From contig WRAG01000001.1 of the NCBI GenBank assembly GCA_009780345.1, positions 71,267 to 113,385 on the forward strand: 42,119 nt of DNA, given 5' to 3'. Position numbers and translations under genes: made by a program. Below the pieces are notes generated by a model. It was not told the origin of the DNA. It saw only the letters and a list, made by a program, of their open reading frames with translations, and made no database searches. This document shows, one piece after another, positions 1 through 10,534 of the stretch. The DNA comes from Oscillospiraceae bacterium. GTDB lineage: Bacteria > Bacillota > Clostridia > Monoglobales > WRAG01. Numbering within the stretch: position 1 is the stretch's first letter; every line of letters starts with the position of its first letter.

Positions 1-140
1 TCGGCGTCGCTTGCACGAATTAAGGACAGATGCCCTTCGTGAAGCGCGCCCATTGTGGGTACAAAGCCGATTGATTTGCCGTTTCGGCGGCAATCGGCGG
101 AGTATTCGTGCATTTCTTTAATTGTGGTTATGATTTTCAT
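1..140 (-). CDS. panC: Pantothenate synthetase, N-terminal part (runs off the window)
   Basis: Reading the minus strand from an ATG at 140 gives 46 codons that continue past base 1. The translation carries the family's N-terminal signature [18 protein letters not shown], which holds the ATP-binding HxGH-type motif. The enzyme joins pantoate and beta-alanine using ATP, the last step of pantothenate (coenzyme A precursor) synthesis in the cytosol. TTAGGAG lies just upstream of the ATG. panB is upstream on the same strand, so the two would form a pan operon, but about 650 bp of hairpin-rich repeat (R1) lies between them. The rest of the gene cannot be judged. Confidence 0.93.
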   Translation of the reverse strand, partial: MKIITTIKEMHEYSADCRRNGKSIGFVPTMGALHEGHLSLIRASDA

Positions 141-188
141 GTGTATGCTCCTAATATATTGCCACCTGCGGTGGCGGTGGTTTACTTT

Positions 189-208
189 GTTAAGGACCAG
201 TCCTTAAC
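189..208 (+). repeat. Module A palindrome, copy 1
   Basis: GTTAAGGACCAGTCCTTAAC, a perfect hairpin with an invariant AAGGAC-CA-GTCCTT core. The outer three pairs (GTT/AAC) differ from other copies in a matched way. It is followed by the conserved word AATCCAGCA, which here is separated from the second A hairpin (309-331) by a K insertion. Confidence 0.85.
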
Positions 209-220
209 AATCCAGCATTT

Positions 221-260
221 GAGACTTCGCTTGTGTGATTTTTCACAAGCGGTAGTCGAA
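221..260 (-). repeat. Module K hairpin, copy 1
   Basis: Conserved flanks GAGACTT and GTAGTCGAA enclose the stem CGCTTGTG/CACAAGCG (228-235 with 244-251). The flanks match the other four K copies; the stem does not, but it is self-complementary. It is inserted between the two hairpins of module A. Confidence 0.8.
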
Positions 261-442
261 AAGTGCAGGGGCGTAAGATTTTGCTTGCAAAATCCACAGC
301 CATCTGCCAAACTTTTGTGCGCCAAAAGTTTGACCAAAACCGTCGCCCTCCCCGTCGCGACCCTTCTCGACAAAAAACGTCGGGCGGGCACCCCGCTGGA
401 CATGAGGGCGACAAAAGTTAGCGAACCGCATTCGCGGTAAAT

Positions 443-480
443 GAGACTTAGCTTACGTATTTTGTAAGCTGTAGTCGAAT
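443..480 (-). repeat. Module K hairpin, copy 2
   Basis: GAGACTT, then AGCTTAC (450-456) pairing with GTAAGCT (464-470), then GTAGTCGAATTATCCAG. Part of the minus-strand half of R1. Confidence 0.8.
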
Positions 481-695
481 TATCCAGTGAGCGTAAGCGA
501 GTCGGGAAAGATTAGCGAGATATAATGTCGCGCCCGTTCGAGGGCGACACGCGCCTAAAAGCGCGAGATCTGACTTGATTAGGGTGCTATGTTTGTACTA
601 ACTTTCGCCCGCGGTTCCGCCACAACGGTTTTTGTTGTGGTCAGGGAGGGCGACGGGTTTAGTCAAGTTTTTGACGCGCAAAAACTTGCTGGATT

Positions 696-715
696 GACAA
701 GGACTGGTCCTTGTC
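696..715 (-). repeat. Module A palindrome, copy 2 (inverted)
   Basis: On the minus strand GACAAGGACCAGTCCTTGTC. The core is identical to the other copies and the outer pairs are GAC/GTC. The second A hairpin (CAAGTTTTTG with CAAAAACTTG, 664-688) follows on the minus strand after AATCCAG. Confidence 0.85.
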
Positions 716-789
716 GCGTCGCGCGCGCCCGCGCAAAAGCCCTAGGGCATGCCCTAGAAAGGTTTTAAGCCCTCCGCCGAAGGCGGAAA

Positions 790-1566
790 CTACTTCGGAT
801 ACTCCCCATTCTGCACTTCGTCAATATATTGCGACACGGCTTGTTTAATATCATTATTAATGTTTGCGTATTTCTTCACAAATGACGGAGTGAAGTCGTC
901 GTAAAATCCTAACATATCGTGAAGCACTAATACTTGCCCGTCGCAATATGGACCCGCGCCGATTCCGATGGTTGGAATGCTTATCGATTCTGTTATCTTC
1001 GCCGCGAGCTTGGGCGGAATACATTCCAACACAACCGCGAACGCGCCGGATTCTTCTAATATCTTCGCGTCTTCAATCAATATTTTCGCTTGCTCTTCGG
1101 TTTTACCTTGCATTAAATGACCGCCGAATTGGTTTACTGATTGCGGCGTAAGTCCTAAGTGACCCATTACGGGAATTCCGGCGTTAGTGATTGCGCGGAC
1201 GATCGGAGCGACACATTCGCCGCCTTCAAGTTTTACCGCGCCCGCGCCGGCTTGAATAAGCAAACCTGCGTTTTCGATTGCTTTATATTCGCCTAAATGA
1301 TAGGACAAAAACGGCATATCGGCAACAATCAACGCACGATTTGCTCCGCGCGCGACTGCTTTGGTGTGGTGAAGCATATCTTCCATAGTAACATAGGTGG
1401 TGTTCGGATAGCCTAAAACCACATTCCCCAACGAATCGCCGACTAATATAATATCGCAGTCGCTTTCGTCGATTATTTTCGCGGTTGGATAATCATATGC
1501 GGTAAGCACGGTTATTTTCTTGCTATTCTTCATTTCGCGAATGGTTTTAGTTGTTGTTTTCTTCAA
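790..1566 (-). CDS. panB: 3-methyl-2-oxobutanoate hydroxymethyltransferase
   Basis: A 258-residue protein of normal family length. It transfers a hydroxymethyl group from methylenetetrahydrofolate to 2-oxoisovalerate to make ketopantoate, the first committed step of pantothenate synthesis. Visible signatures are [15 protein letters not shown] (metal/substrate loop), a central [13 protein letters not shown] and the C-terminal GIGAG. The start is a TTG at 1566 behind GAGGGGTTAATTT on the minus strand; no nearby in-frame ATG is better placed. It lies upstream of panC on the same strand, and its stop is followed almost directly by repeat region R1. No convincing promoter was found in the AT-rich gap shared with pyrG. 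Confidence 0.96.
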   Translation of the reverse strand: MKKTTTKTIREMKNSKKITVLTAYDYPTAKIIDESDCDIILVGDSLGNVVLGYPNTTYVTMEDMLHHTKAVARGANRALIVADMPFLSYHLGEYKAIENAGLLIQAGAGAVKLEGGECVAPIVRAITNAGIPVMGHLGLTPQSVNQFGGHLMQGKTEEQAKILIEDAKILEESGAFAVVLECIPPKLAAKITESISIPTIGIGAGPYCDGQVLVLHDMLGFYDDFTPSFVKKYANINNDIKQAVSQYIDEVQNGEYPK

Positions 1567-1718
1567 AATTAACCCCTCATTTTAAATAAAAAACATGAAA
1601 TTTTTAAAAAAGTTAGTATTTTATGGAACTTTTTTTAAATTTTGTCGTCTAACACAATAAGACCCTTTAAAATATACCATAAAAATTTCTGTTTTGCAAA
1701 TTATTTTTTCTAAAAGGC

Positions 1719-3424
<1,706 letters not shown>

Positions 3425-3522
3425 GCCGCAAGGTCCGCCGGACAATAATCGGCAAATAAGCACATGATTTTTCGTTATTTGTTACAAATTTGTTACAATT
3501 TTGCAAAAAGTTAAAAAAAAGC

Positions 3523-3551
3523 TTGACTAGTAGGAATTGGAATGATATAAT
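3523..3551 (+). promoter_or_regulatory. Near-consensus promoter of the S-layer gene
   Basis: TTGACT (3523-3528), 17-bp spacer, TATAAT (3546-3551). The predicted transcript starts near 3558, giving a leader of about 105 nt before the ATG. Long leaders are common for highly expressed S-layer genes. A strong GGGAGGA ribosome binding site lies at 3647-3653. Confidence 0.85.
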
Positions 3552-3662
3552 GTGATAACATTAAAGTAAATTGGAAAAGTATCCTTATTTTTCCATGTGT
3601 TTAAATTGGTTACACTACTTTCAAAAAAAATTAAATTTTATATAAAGGGAGGACATTAGATT

Positions 3663-6600
3663 ATGAAAATGTCAAAAAAATTAATTGCTTTAGTAGTGAT
3701 AGTTGCTATGATCGCTACAATGGGCATGACTGCATTTGCGTCATTCTCTGACGTACCGGCAGGCACTGTTACATACGAAGCAGTGAACACACTTAGCGCA
3801 CTTGGTATTTTAGAAGGTTTCCCGGATGGATCATTCCAACCTGACGGAGACATCACTCGCGCGCAATTCGCGGCAGTTGTTACTAGAGCTATGGGCTTTA
3901 GCGGCATCATGACGCAAGGAAGCACAAGATTTACAGACGTTCCTGCTACACATTGGGCGTCAGGCTATGTAAGAATGGCTACAGATTTAGGCGTAATTAA
4001 CGGTTTCCCGGATGGAACATTTGGTCCTGACGCTAACGTTACTTACGAGCAAGCGGTAACTATGATTATGCGTGCTATAGGCTTTGAGCCGATGGCGCAA
4101 CAAAGAGGCGGATTCCCAACCGGTTATTTAGTAGCGGCTGCACAAATGAACGTTACTGCTAACATCGGTGTTGTGAATCAAACTGAGCCGGCTCCTCGTG
4201 GTTTGGTTGCTCGTCTTGTTTACGCGGCAATCGACACTCCTCTTATGGAAAGATTCTCTTGGGGTAATGAAGCTCAATATGTTATCATGGACGGAACAGG
4301 CGGAAATCCGCGCAGAACTCTTCTTTCTGACGCGCACAACGTTACTAAACTTAGAGGCGTTGTAACTGCTAACAGATTTACTACACTTACAGGTCTTGAA
4401 GTAATCAACAATCAGTCAATCCAAGAAGAAACTGTTAGAATGACTATTACTGACAACTTCATGACTAACAACCAAAGATATTTCTTGCCGACGGGATATC
4501 CATTCGTACTTACTAACGTTGCTTTCCGTGTTGGAACTTCTAATGCGGCTAACCTAATCGGACAACGTGTAATCGTTTACGTTAGAAACGAAGCTGGTCT
4601 TACTCAAGACGATGTTGTAATTTCAATCGTTCCTGAGGCGGGCAGAAATGTAAGCACTGAATTCTCAATCGCTGATTTGGACAGATTTGACGCTCCTAAC
4701 ACAGGTGCTCACAGTCTTAGATACTTCAGAGATGGCGGTTCAAGAAACGCGACTACTTTGACTCTTGCTATGGATGGAAACGACCCTGCTTACGCTGTTC
4801 TATTTAACGGCAGATGGGTTGACGCTGAAGAGTTATTTACAAGCGGAACAAGCATGATTCTAGGCGATCAACTTGCAAACGGAACTATTACTGTTGTTGA
4901 CACTAACGGAACCGGAACTAACGATCTAGTTATCGTAAATTCTGCGGCAGTTTTCGTTGTTGACGAAGTTGACCTAAGATCTAGAGCTCTTATCGCAAGA
5001 AATCCTGTAAATTCTCGTCGTGTACCTTCTGTTATTGAGCTTGACGTTGACAATTTAGACGTTGCTTACAGAATTACAGCAAACGGCAGAACAATCAGAC
5101 TTGAAGATATTGAAGAAGGCGACGTGTTATCTGTAGAAGTTAACATGGTTGAAGTTGTTGACGATTTCTTGTTCAACATCCGTGTTGCAAGTTCAACTGT
5201 TGAAGGAAGAGTTGATATTTCTTCTACTTCAGCTCGTTCTTGGAATCCGTCTGAAGCAACTGACGCTCAAGGAAACCTTCTTCCTGGCGCAACTTACTGG
5301 GTTGACGGAACTGAGTACTATGTTGCAGTTGGAGCATACAATACTGAAGGAATCAGAGTAGGTTCTGAAGGTATATTCACTCTTGACGAAAATGGAAACA
5401 TTGCTGCGTTTGAAGGCAGAACAGGTCGAGCTAACTATGGATTTGTTACAGCTGTTAACGCAGGTGATGACGGTTTCTCTAGAAGAGGCGTTATCCAAAT
5501 CGTTGAAAGAGACGGAAGTGTTGCTAATCGTCAACTTGCAACTGTTATAAACATTGAAAACTCACAATTTGGCGCTGGAAATGACTCGTTCAGAGGCGAC
5601 GGCGGCACAAATGGTAACTTCGCTCCGCTTCCTATGGTTCCGGGCGGATCAACAGGAACAGGACTTGACTATTTTGTAGGCAAACTTATCAGATTCGATC
5701 TTAACGCTAGTTATCAAATCGCTTCTGTTGAATTTGCAAGAACAAATGCTAACAGCGACAGAGAATTCTCTTCTGTAGGCGCTGCTTACACTGACAGAGA
5801 GTTCGAGTTTGACGCTCGTAACAACAGATTCTCTACTATTGATGGTACGCCTAGATTGAATGCAAACATCGATAACGAAACACTTGTATTCTTTATCGCT
5901 GGCGGCGGAACTAATGCTAATCCGTTTAATGCTGACAGATCTGAAGTTAGAAGAGCAAACACTATCGCTGATGGTGAAGTATTCGAAAGAATGCAATTGT
6001 TTGATCTTAACGACAGAAGTGGTGCGATTAGCGTAGCTGTTGCTATCGATCATAGCTTTATCCCGAGAACAGGTTCAGTTGCGGTATTTGACTCTGTATC
6101 TCAAACTATCAACAACGTAGGCGAGCGTGTAAGAAGCGTAAGATTCTTCATCGACGGACGTGAAACTACTGCAAACACAACTATGGATACTGTACATTAC
6201 TTTGATAACATGGATAGAGGTACTGCTTTCCGTTACAACGTAAATACTAGAAACGAAATTGATAGTGTTGCTGTATTGTTTGGATTAAATAACGTTAGCG
6301 TGGATAATACACCTCCTACTACTCTTAGATTGCCGACATTAGTAGATTTGGCGGATAACTTCTATGTAGAAACAGGAACTCTGGTTAATGAAGTTTCTGT
6401 TTGGATTGATGATGCTAACAGAAGTCAAACAAGAATTATCATGGGTCCTGTTGTACAAACAGGTACAGGATTTGTAACTGTTGGACCGAGAGCAACTGAT
6501 GCGGCTCCGGAGCTTGAGGGCGATACACAAGCTTCACGTTGGAACGCGGCAAGCATGAGATACAACATCCGTTCTGACGCTAATATCTATGTACTTGATA

Positions 6601-6836
6601 TGAGCCAAAGAACTTCAAACAGACAATTAGTTCTTGGAAATCTTGGACAAATCACTCGTCCGCATCAACAATGGTTGACAGCTGGCGCTAGATTGAGAAC
6701 TACTGCTCTTGACGCTAACCCAGACTTCCCGGCTCCTGCAATCGCAGTTCGTGATTGGGTTGTTATCCTTGAGCAAGACAACGTAGTTACAGATGTTATC
6801 ATCTTGAAAGCATTCCCATACCAGTTGAGACTGTAA
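3663..6836 (+). CDS. S-layer protein with SLH domains
   Basis: A 1057-residue secreted protein. It has a clear signal peptide (KK then a hydrophobic core, likely cut after TAFA, residue 26). Two clear SLH domains follow (about 28-80 and 94-146: FSDVP...LGILEGFPDGSFQPDGDITRAQ and FTDVP...LGVINGFPDGTFGPDANVTYEQ), then a more diverged third (about 155-200, IGVVNQTEPAPRGLVARLVYAAI). SLH triplets bind pyruvylated secondary cell wall polymer, so this is likely a lattice-forming surface protein. The remaining 850 residues are rich in Asn, Thr, Asp and Val, have no Cys I could see, and match no domain I know. Start ATG 3663 has the best-spaced RBS; ATG 3669 is an alternative. It is monocistronic in appearance, with its own promoter and terminator. 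Codon use is strongly biased, which fits high expression. Confidence 0.93.
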   Translation: MKMSKKLIALVVIVAMIATMGMTAFASFSDVPAGTVTYEAVNTLSALGILEGFPDGSFQPDGDITRAQFAAVVTRAMGFSGIMTQGSTRFTDVPATHWASGYVRMATDLGVINGFPDGTFGPDANVTYEQAVTMIMRAIGFEPMAQQRGGFPTGYLVAAAQMNVTANIGVVNQTEPAPRGLVARLVYAAIDTPLMERFSWGNEAQYVIMDGTGGNPRRTLLSDAHNVTKLRGVVTANRFTTLTGLEVINNQSIQEETVRMTITDNFMTNNQRYFLPTGYPFVLTNVAFRVGTSNAANLIGQRVIVYVRNEAGLTQDDVVISIVPEAGRNVSTEFSIADLDRFDAPNTGAHSLRYFRDGGSRNATTLTLAMDGNDPAYAVLFNGRWVDAEELFTSGTSMILGDQLANGTITVVDTNGTGTNDLVIVNSAAVFVVDEVDLRSRALIARNPVNSRRVPSVIELDVDNLDVAYRITANGRTIRLEDIEEGDVLSVEVNMVEVVDDFLFNIRVASSTVEGRVDISSTSARSWNPSEATDAQGNLLPGATYWVDGTEYYVAVGAYNTEGIRVGSEGIFTLDENGNIAAFEGRTGRANYGFVTAVNAGDDGFSRRGVIQIVERDGSVANRQLATVINIENSQFGAGNDSFRGDGGTNGNFAPLPMVPGGSTGTGLDYFVGKLIRFDLNASYQIASVEFARTNANSDREFSSVGAAYTDREFEFDARNNRFSTIDGTPRLNANIDNETLVFFIAGGGTNANPFNADRSEVRRANTIADGEVFERMQLFDLNDRSGAISVAVAIDHSFIPRTGSVAVFDSVSQTINNVGERVRSVRFFIDGRETTANTTMDTVHYFDNMDRGTAFRYNVNTRNEIDSVAVLFGLNNVSVDNTPPTTLRLPTLVDLADNFYVETGTLVNEVSVWIDDANRSQTRIIMGPVVQTGTGFVTVGPRATDAAPELEGDTQASRWNAASMRYNIRSDANIYVLDMSQRTSNRQLVLGNLGQITRPHQQWLTAGARLRTTALDANPDFPAPAIAVRDWVVILEQDNVVTDVIILKAFPYQLRL

Positions 6837-6867
6837 TTTTGAGATAACTACTTAGATAACTAACTTA

Positions 6868-6895
6868 AAAGCCCGCCTTAATGGTGGGCTTTTTA
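6868..6895 (+). terminator. Intrinsic terminator after the S-layer gene
   Basis: AGCCCGCC (6870-6877), loop TTAAT, GGTGGGCT (6883-6890), then TTTT. The tsaD ribosome binding site begins only 17 bp later and no separate promoter is visible, so tsaD may depend on read-through. Confidence 0.85.
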
Positions 6896-6917
6896 CTACT
6901 ATGTTAGAGGAGTACGG

Positions 6918-7916
6918 TTGAATATGTTAATTTTGGCGATTGAAACGTCCTGCGACGAAACTGCGGCGGCGGTGATAAAAGACGGCGTAGAAATTCTATC
7001 AAACGTGATAAATTCGCAAGTCGATATTCATCAAAAGTTCGGCGGCGTGGTTCCGGAGGTTGCGTCGCGGCATCATATTGAGAATATCAAGTCGGTGGTG
7101 AGCAAAGCGCTAGCTGAAGCAAATATTAAACTTTCGGATATTGACGCGATTGCGGTGACAAACACGCCCGGCCTTGTCGGCGCGCTTTTGGTCGGTGTGT
7201 CATATGCGAAAGGGCTGGCGTTCGGGCTTGGCGTGCCGCTTATTCCCGTAAATCATATTCACGCGCATATTTGCGCACTTTTTTTAGCGCATCCGAAGCT
7301 GAAACCGCCGTTTTTGTGTCTGGTTGCAAGTGGCGGACATAGTCATATAATCTATGTAAAGGGCTTTACTGATTTTGAGGTGATTGCGCGGACGCGCGAC
7401 GACGCCGCAGGCGAAGCATACGACAAAATTGCGAGAATTTTGGGGTTAGGATATCCGGGCGGACCGGTGGTTTCAAAATACGCTGAAAACGGCGATGAAA
7501 ATTTTCTGAAACTTCCGCGAGTGAAGATGGCTGATAGTTTCGATTATAGTTTTAGCGGCGTGAAAACTTCGGTGATCAATTATGTTCATACTTGTCGACA
7601 AAAAGGCGAGGAACTCCGCGCCGCCGATATTTGTGCATCATTTCAGCGTGCGGTAAACGAGGCGTTGTGTCAACATCTGATAGACGCAGCAAAGGAGATT
7701 AAAGTTGATACTATCGCGCTTGCCGGCGGAGTCGCGGCGAATCAAAAGCTCCGTGAGTTGGCGGAAAAGTTTGCGTACGATAATAATATGAAATTTTATT
7801 GCCCGTACTTGGAGTTGTGTACCGATAACGCCGCAATGGTAGGTTGTAGCGGATATTTTAACATGCAAGCGGGGATTACGGCGGATATGTCGCTAAATGC
7901 GATTGCGACAATATAA
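6918..7916 (+). CDS. tsaD: tRNA N6-adenosine threonylcarbamoyltransferase
   Basis: A 332-residue member of the TsaD/Kae1/YgjD family, which moves threonylcarbamoyl from its AMP adduct onto A37 of ANN-decoding tRNAs together with TsaB and TsaE. Visible: N-terminal ILAIETSCDETAAA, the metal-binding HIHAH (near residue 113), ASGGHSH, GEAYDKIARILGLGYPGGP and the C-terminal LAGGVAANQKLR and CTDNAAMV. Length is normal. The start could be TTG 6918 (GAGGAG 5 bp upstream) or ATG 6924, which matches the usual N-terminus MLILAIETSCDE. It is the first gene after the S-layer terminator and is closed by its own terminator. Confidence 0.97.
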   Translation: MNMLILAIETSCDETAAAVIKDGVEILSNVINSQVDIHQKFGGVVPEVASRHHIENIKSVVSKALAEANIKLSDIDAIAVTNTPGLVGALLVGVSYAKGLAFGLGVPLIPVNHIHAHICALFLAHPKLKPPFLCLVASGGHSHIIYVKGFTDFEVIARTRDDAAGEAYDKIARILGLGYPGGPVVSKYAENGDENFLKLPRVKMADSFDYSFSGVKTSVINYVHTCRQKGEELRAADICASFQRAVNEALCQHLIDAAKEIKVDTIALAGGVAANQKLRELAEKFAYDNNMKFYCPYLELCTDNAAMVGCSGYFNMQAGITADMSLNAIATI

Positions 7917-7920
7917 ATAA

Positions 7921-7953
7921 AAACGAGACTGTGTTTACACAGTTTCGTTTTTT
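7921..7953 (+). terminator. Intrinsic terminator after tsaD
   Basis: AAACGAGACTGTG, loop TTTA, CACAGTTTCGTTT with one G-U pair, followed by a T run. It starts a few bases after the tsaD stop. Confidence 0.88.
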
Positions 7954-7983
7954 AAAACTTATATTAGTTTTACTAGATATCAG

Positions 7984-8154
7984 CTAACCCCAAGTATCGC
8001 CTTGGAGTTCAACTGCGGCAGTAACGGGAATCATGGAAGAGAAATCTTTCCATAAAAACGCCCTAACGTATGTGTCATAAACTTCCGTGCTATGCCGAGC
8101 TTTTAATATTTTATAATTGTTATCGTACACGAAATCATATTCAGTTACAAACAT
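7984..8154 (-). pseudogene. Remnant or small ORF of unknown function
   Basis: The minus strand is open from about 8223 to the TAG at 7984-7986. From the internal ATG at 8154 it gives 56 residues (starting MFVTEYDFVYDNNYKILKAR). The frame continues upstream with coding-like residues (TLTLFCADTRLKEI) but has no usual start and no ribosome binding site before the stop near 8224. That pattern suggests the 3' fragment of a longer gene that has lost its 5' end. I recognise no family. It lies between the tsaD terminator and a transposase-like remnant, so decay around an old insertion is plausible. Confidence 0.35.
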
Positions 8155-8308
8155 TATTTCTTTGAGCCTGGTATCGGCGCAGAAAAGTGTCAGCGTTGGT
8201 GATATAATGTATAAAAACGTCGTTTAAAAATTGTAAGATTGTGGCGAATGAGGAAAAAATTTGATATACTACTTCTTGATTAAAATGAAGAAGGAGCGTA
8301 TCGTAAAA

Positions 8309-8455
8309 ATGGAAGGAGAAAAATGGGTGAACATTCGCAGTGACTATAAAAAAGGATTATCTTATGCCGAAATAGGCAGAAGAAACAACGTTGACTGGCG
8401 CACGGCAAAAGATTACTGTCAACGCCGAAATTATTCATTTTCATTCCGGCGTTGA
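8309..8455 (+). pseudogene. Fragment resembling the N-terminal HTH of an IS21-type transposase
   Basis: Forty-eight residues from ATG 8309. The first 35 (EGEKWVNIRSDYKKGLSYAE, then IGRRNNVDWRTAKDY) look like the N-terminal helix-turn-helix of IstA-type transposases, where an aromatic-start helix is followed by G-x-S-x-x-x-I-A/G and D-x-R-T-A/V-K. The similarity stops at about residue 38 and the frame ends soon after in unrelated sequence. No transposase catalytic domain or IstB is nearby. AAGGAG lies 12 bp upstream. It could instead be a tiny HTH protein, but a truncated transposon remnant fits better with the adjacent broken ORF. Confidence 0.4.
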
Positions 8456-8502
8456 CACATCTTCCTATATTTCTGCAAAAATCAAGAATTGTCCGCAAAA
8501 GA

Positions 8503-8524
8503 GAGCCGCAACATAGTGCGGCTC
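8503..8524 (-). terminator. Hairpin terminator downstream of sigE
   Basis: GAGCCGCA and TGCGGCTC around a 6-base loop. On the minus strand the stem is followed by TCTTTT, 18 bp after the sigE stop. On the plus strand it is followed by only a weak T run. Confidence 0.65.
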
Positions 8525-8541
8525 ATATAGTTTTGTACATT

Positions 8542-9276
8542 TTACGACGACATCATCTTCGCAATCTCTCGCTTTAGCCGTGAGATAATTCGCTTCTCCA
8601 ACCGCGAGATATACGATTGGGAAATTCCAAGCATATCTGCGACCTCTTTTTGCGTCATCTCGTTTTCGCCGCGGTTGATTCCAAACCGCAACGTCATAAT
8701 CCGCTGCTCACGCTCTGAAAGTTTCTCCATAGCAAGAGATAGCAGATTTTTGTCCACTTCCTCTTCAATCCCCCGTTGCGTAACATCGCTTTCGGTTCCC
8801 AAAATATCGGACAGAAGCAGCTCGTTTCCGTCCCAGTCGATATTAAGCGGCTCGTCAATGGAAATTTCGGTTTTCTGCAAATGATTTTTCCGAAGATACA
8901 TCAAAATTTCGTTTTCAATACACCGTGACGCGTATGTCGCGAGCTTTATATTCTTATCCGGCTTAAACGTGTTAATTGCTTTAATAAGCCCGATGCTTCC
9001 GATGGAAATCAAATCCTCAATTCCGATTCCGGTGTTTTCGAACTTCCGCGCGATATAAACGACAAGCCGCAGATTGCGCTCGATTAAAGTTTGGCAAACG
9101 CTTTTATCGCCCTGCGCAAGACGAAGAATAAGCTCGCTTTCTTCGACCGAGCTAAGCGGCGGCGGCAAAATCTCGCTTCCGCCGATATAGTAAATCTTGC
9201 GAAGTCGCGATAAATTTCTTCGTCGTAAAAAGAAGTAATATCTCATTCGAATAGCGTAAATTAGTTTTTTTATCAT
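8542..9276 (-). CDS. sigE: Sporulation sigma factor E precursor
   Basis: A 244-residue sigma-70-family protein matching Bacillus pro-sigma-E throughout. The N-terminal basic/hydrophobic pro-sequence ends at the processing motif [14 protein letters not shown]. Region 2 follows ([52 protein letters not shown]), then the characteristic [16 protein letters not shown] linker and region 4 ([14 protein letters not shown]). It directs the first mother-cell programme in sporulation after cleavage by SpoIIGA at the septum. It lies 18 bp downstream of spoIIGA on the same strand with a strong AAAGGAGG site. This gene is the strongest evidence that the organism forms, or descends from formers of, endospores. 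Confidence 0.98.
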   Translation of the reverse strand: MIKKLIYAIRMRYYFFLRRRNLSRLRKIYYIGGSEILPPPLSSVEESELILRLAQGDKSVCQTLIERNLRLVVYIARKFENTGIGIEDLISIGSIGLIKAINTFKPDKNIKLATYASRCIENEILMYLRKNHLQKTEISIDEPLNIDWDGNELLLSDILGTESDVTQRGIEEEVDKNLLSLAMEKLSEREQRIMTLRFGINRGENEMTQKEVADMLGISQSYISRLEKRIISRLKREIAKMMSS

Positions 9277-9294
9277 GATATTTTTTGCCTCCTT

Positions 9295-10197
9295 TTAGTA
9301 TGCCAAAGTAGCGTGTGTAAGCGCGAAAAACGCATCGTCGGACGATAATTTTTCGGCGCAAATTCCAATTACGCAAGAAGTTTGCGGCTGCTTCCGCCCA
9401 AGAAATTCGATTTTGTCGGGAATAATTCCAAGCATCATCCCACTTTTCGTCCCAAGCGCCGCAAACGGAATTAAGCAAAATTTATAATCACCTAAGTTAC
9501 TTTCGATAATATCAACTAAAATCTCACAGTCGAAATCAGCGGTATGATTGTATAAATCGGCGACATTCTCAGGCAATAATCCCATCAAAACATCATATTC
9601 CACAACGATTACCGGCTTTTTCGAAACCGGCTCGACAAGTTCGGAACCGGTATCGATTAATGCTTTCGTCACGATTTCCTCGCTTTTAATGTTGATTTTA
9701 ACGTCCACGATAAGCCGCTCGTTTTCAAACTTTCGCCGAACAATTTTCGTATAAACAACCACGCCGGTATACGCCGCGCAGATTCCAAACATTAAAATTC
9801 CAATCGGAATATTAAGATAAACCTCGCCGTTCGAAACTACCATTCCAAGCGTGGTGCTTGCGCGTGTTAAAAACAAAATCCCGAACACCGTTCCGCCGAA
9901 TGCAAATGATGTCATATAAAATATAGCGGTAAGTTTTGCGACCGTTCGCCAGTTAACCGCTCGAAACGTTAGCATAACAAGCAATATTGAGAATATTAGC
10001 CTTCCTAAAATAGTTGCAGTTATTGCCGTAATATCTAAAAACATCACGCAAGCGTATAACGCCCCAATCGCCGCGCCGAGAGATAAGAATAGCAAATTTA
10101 CATCTCGTTTGGCGACCTTACTTGTGGCGTAAAGAATTATCGAATTTATAAAAAAATTAAGCAAAAATAGAACATCTATATAAATAACAGGTTGCAT
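9295..10197 (-). CDS. spoIIGA: Sigma-E processing peptidase SpoIIGA
   Basis: A 300-residue membrane aspartic protease that cleaves pro-sigma-E. The N-terminal half has about five hydrophobic segments, starting VIYIDVLFLLNFFINSIILY. The C-terminal half is the protease domain with the active-site ALIDTGSELVEP, followed by KKPVIVVE and the conserved IPFAALGTKSGMM region. I place the start at ATG 10197, where AGAGGTGA sits at normal spacing. An upstream in-frame ATG at 10218 would add seven residues that match no family N-terminus. It is the upstream partner of sigE, as in Bacillus and Clostridium, and the spacing suggests co-transcription. Confidence 0.96.
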   Translation of the reverse strand: MQPVIYIDVLFLLNFFINSIILYATSKVAKRDVNLLFLSLGAAIGALYACVMFLDITAITATILGRLIFSILLVMLTFRAVNWRTVAKLTAIFYMTSFAFGGTVFGILFLTRASTTLGMVVSNGEVYLNIPIGILMFGICAAYTGVVVYTKIVRRKFENERLIVDVKINIKSEEIVTKALIDTGSELVEPVSKKPVIVVEYDVLMGLLPENVADLYNHTADFDCEILVDIIESNLGDYKFCLIPFAALGTKSGMMLGIIPDKIEFLGRKQPQTSCVIGICAEKLSSDDAFFALTHATLAY

Positions 10198-10216
10198 TAT
10201 ATTCACCTCTCGTTTC

Positions 10217-10249
10217 ATTATACAGCTTGTTCCAAGAAAAATATGTCAT
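10217..10249 (-). promoter_or_regulatory. Possible wide-spaced sporulation promoter of spoIIGA-sigE
   Basis: On the minus strand ATGACA (10249-10244) is followed after 21 bp by TATAAT (10222-10217). Normal sigma-A promoters have 17 bp. The Bacillus subtilis spoIIG promoter is known for a 22-bp spacing that requires Spo0A. No clear TGTCGAA 0A box was recognised, so this is tentative. Confidence 0.4.
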
Positions 10250-10317
10250 AATTTGGTAATTAAATAAAAATTTTTTGATAAATTAAAATAATGAAAATGA
10301 AGTGTGAAAAAAAGTGC

Positions 10318-10347
10318 TTGACATTGCATATAATATTGTGATATACT
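10318..10347 (+). promoter_or_regulatory. Promoter of the initiator tRNA gene
   Basis: TTGACA (10318-10323), 18-bp spacer, TATACT (10342-10347), about 40 bp before the tRNA 5' end. Confidence 0.75.
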
Positions 10348-10386
10348 ACTTTAGGTAAGATTTGCTGTCGCAATAAGCGGCCATGC

Positions 10387-10463
<77 letters not shown>

Positions 10464-10466
10464 TGA

Positions 10467-10500
10467 AAAAGCGCTGTAATTGCGAAATTACAGCGCTTTT
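10467..10500 (+). terminator. Terminator of the tRNA-fMet gene
   Basis: AAAGCGCTGTAATT pairs with AATTACAGCGCTTT around GCGA, ending in TTTT. The layout tRNA-CCA, TGAAAA, GC-rich hairpin is the same as that found after the element at 26618-26664. Confidence 0.88.
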
Positions 10501-10534
10501 GCTATATAAAGATTAAAAAAAGGAGACTGAAACC

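Larger units (their letters stand above)
141..789. repeat. Repeat region R1: hairpin-module mosaic between panB and panC
   Basis: No credible gene. The left half (189-412) is a plus-strand copy of modules A and B, with a K module and about 50 further bases inserted between the two hairpins of A. The right half (715 down to about 425) is a minus-strand copy in the order A, B, C, D, E, K, F, so two elements meet with their 3' ends near 415-425. Landmarks: A at 189-208 and 696-715 (minus); long A hairpin at 309-331 and 664-688; B at 342-412 and about 604-655 (minus); K at 221-260 and 443-480; F (CCGCATTCGCGG) at 425-436; D at 550-567. Bases 735-789 hold further palindromes around GCCCTAGGGC. Short ORFs here are shadows of the palindromes. 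Confidence 0.85.

Noticed and set aside
141-789. CRISPR array or CRISPR-like leader in the repeat regions
   Set aside because: Repeats are spaced irregularly, differ in sequence between copies, carry no unique spacers of constant length, and no cas genes are present.
5229-6053. Several minus-strand ORFs of 60-134 codons inside the S-layer gene, and similar ones inside the InlB-repeat gene and uvrB
   Set aside because: They are antisense shadows of strongly coding plus- or minus-strand genes, without ribosome binding sites or recognisable domains.
7956-8260. A complete gene on the minus strand between tsaD and the transposase-like fragment
   Set aside because: The open frame lacks a start codon with a ribosome binding site and reaches a stop near 8224, so only a remnant is reported.
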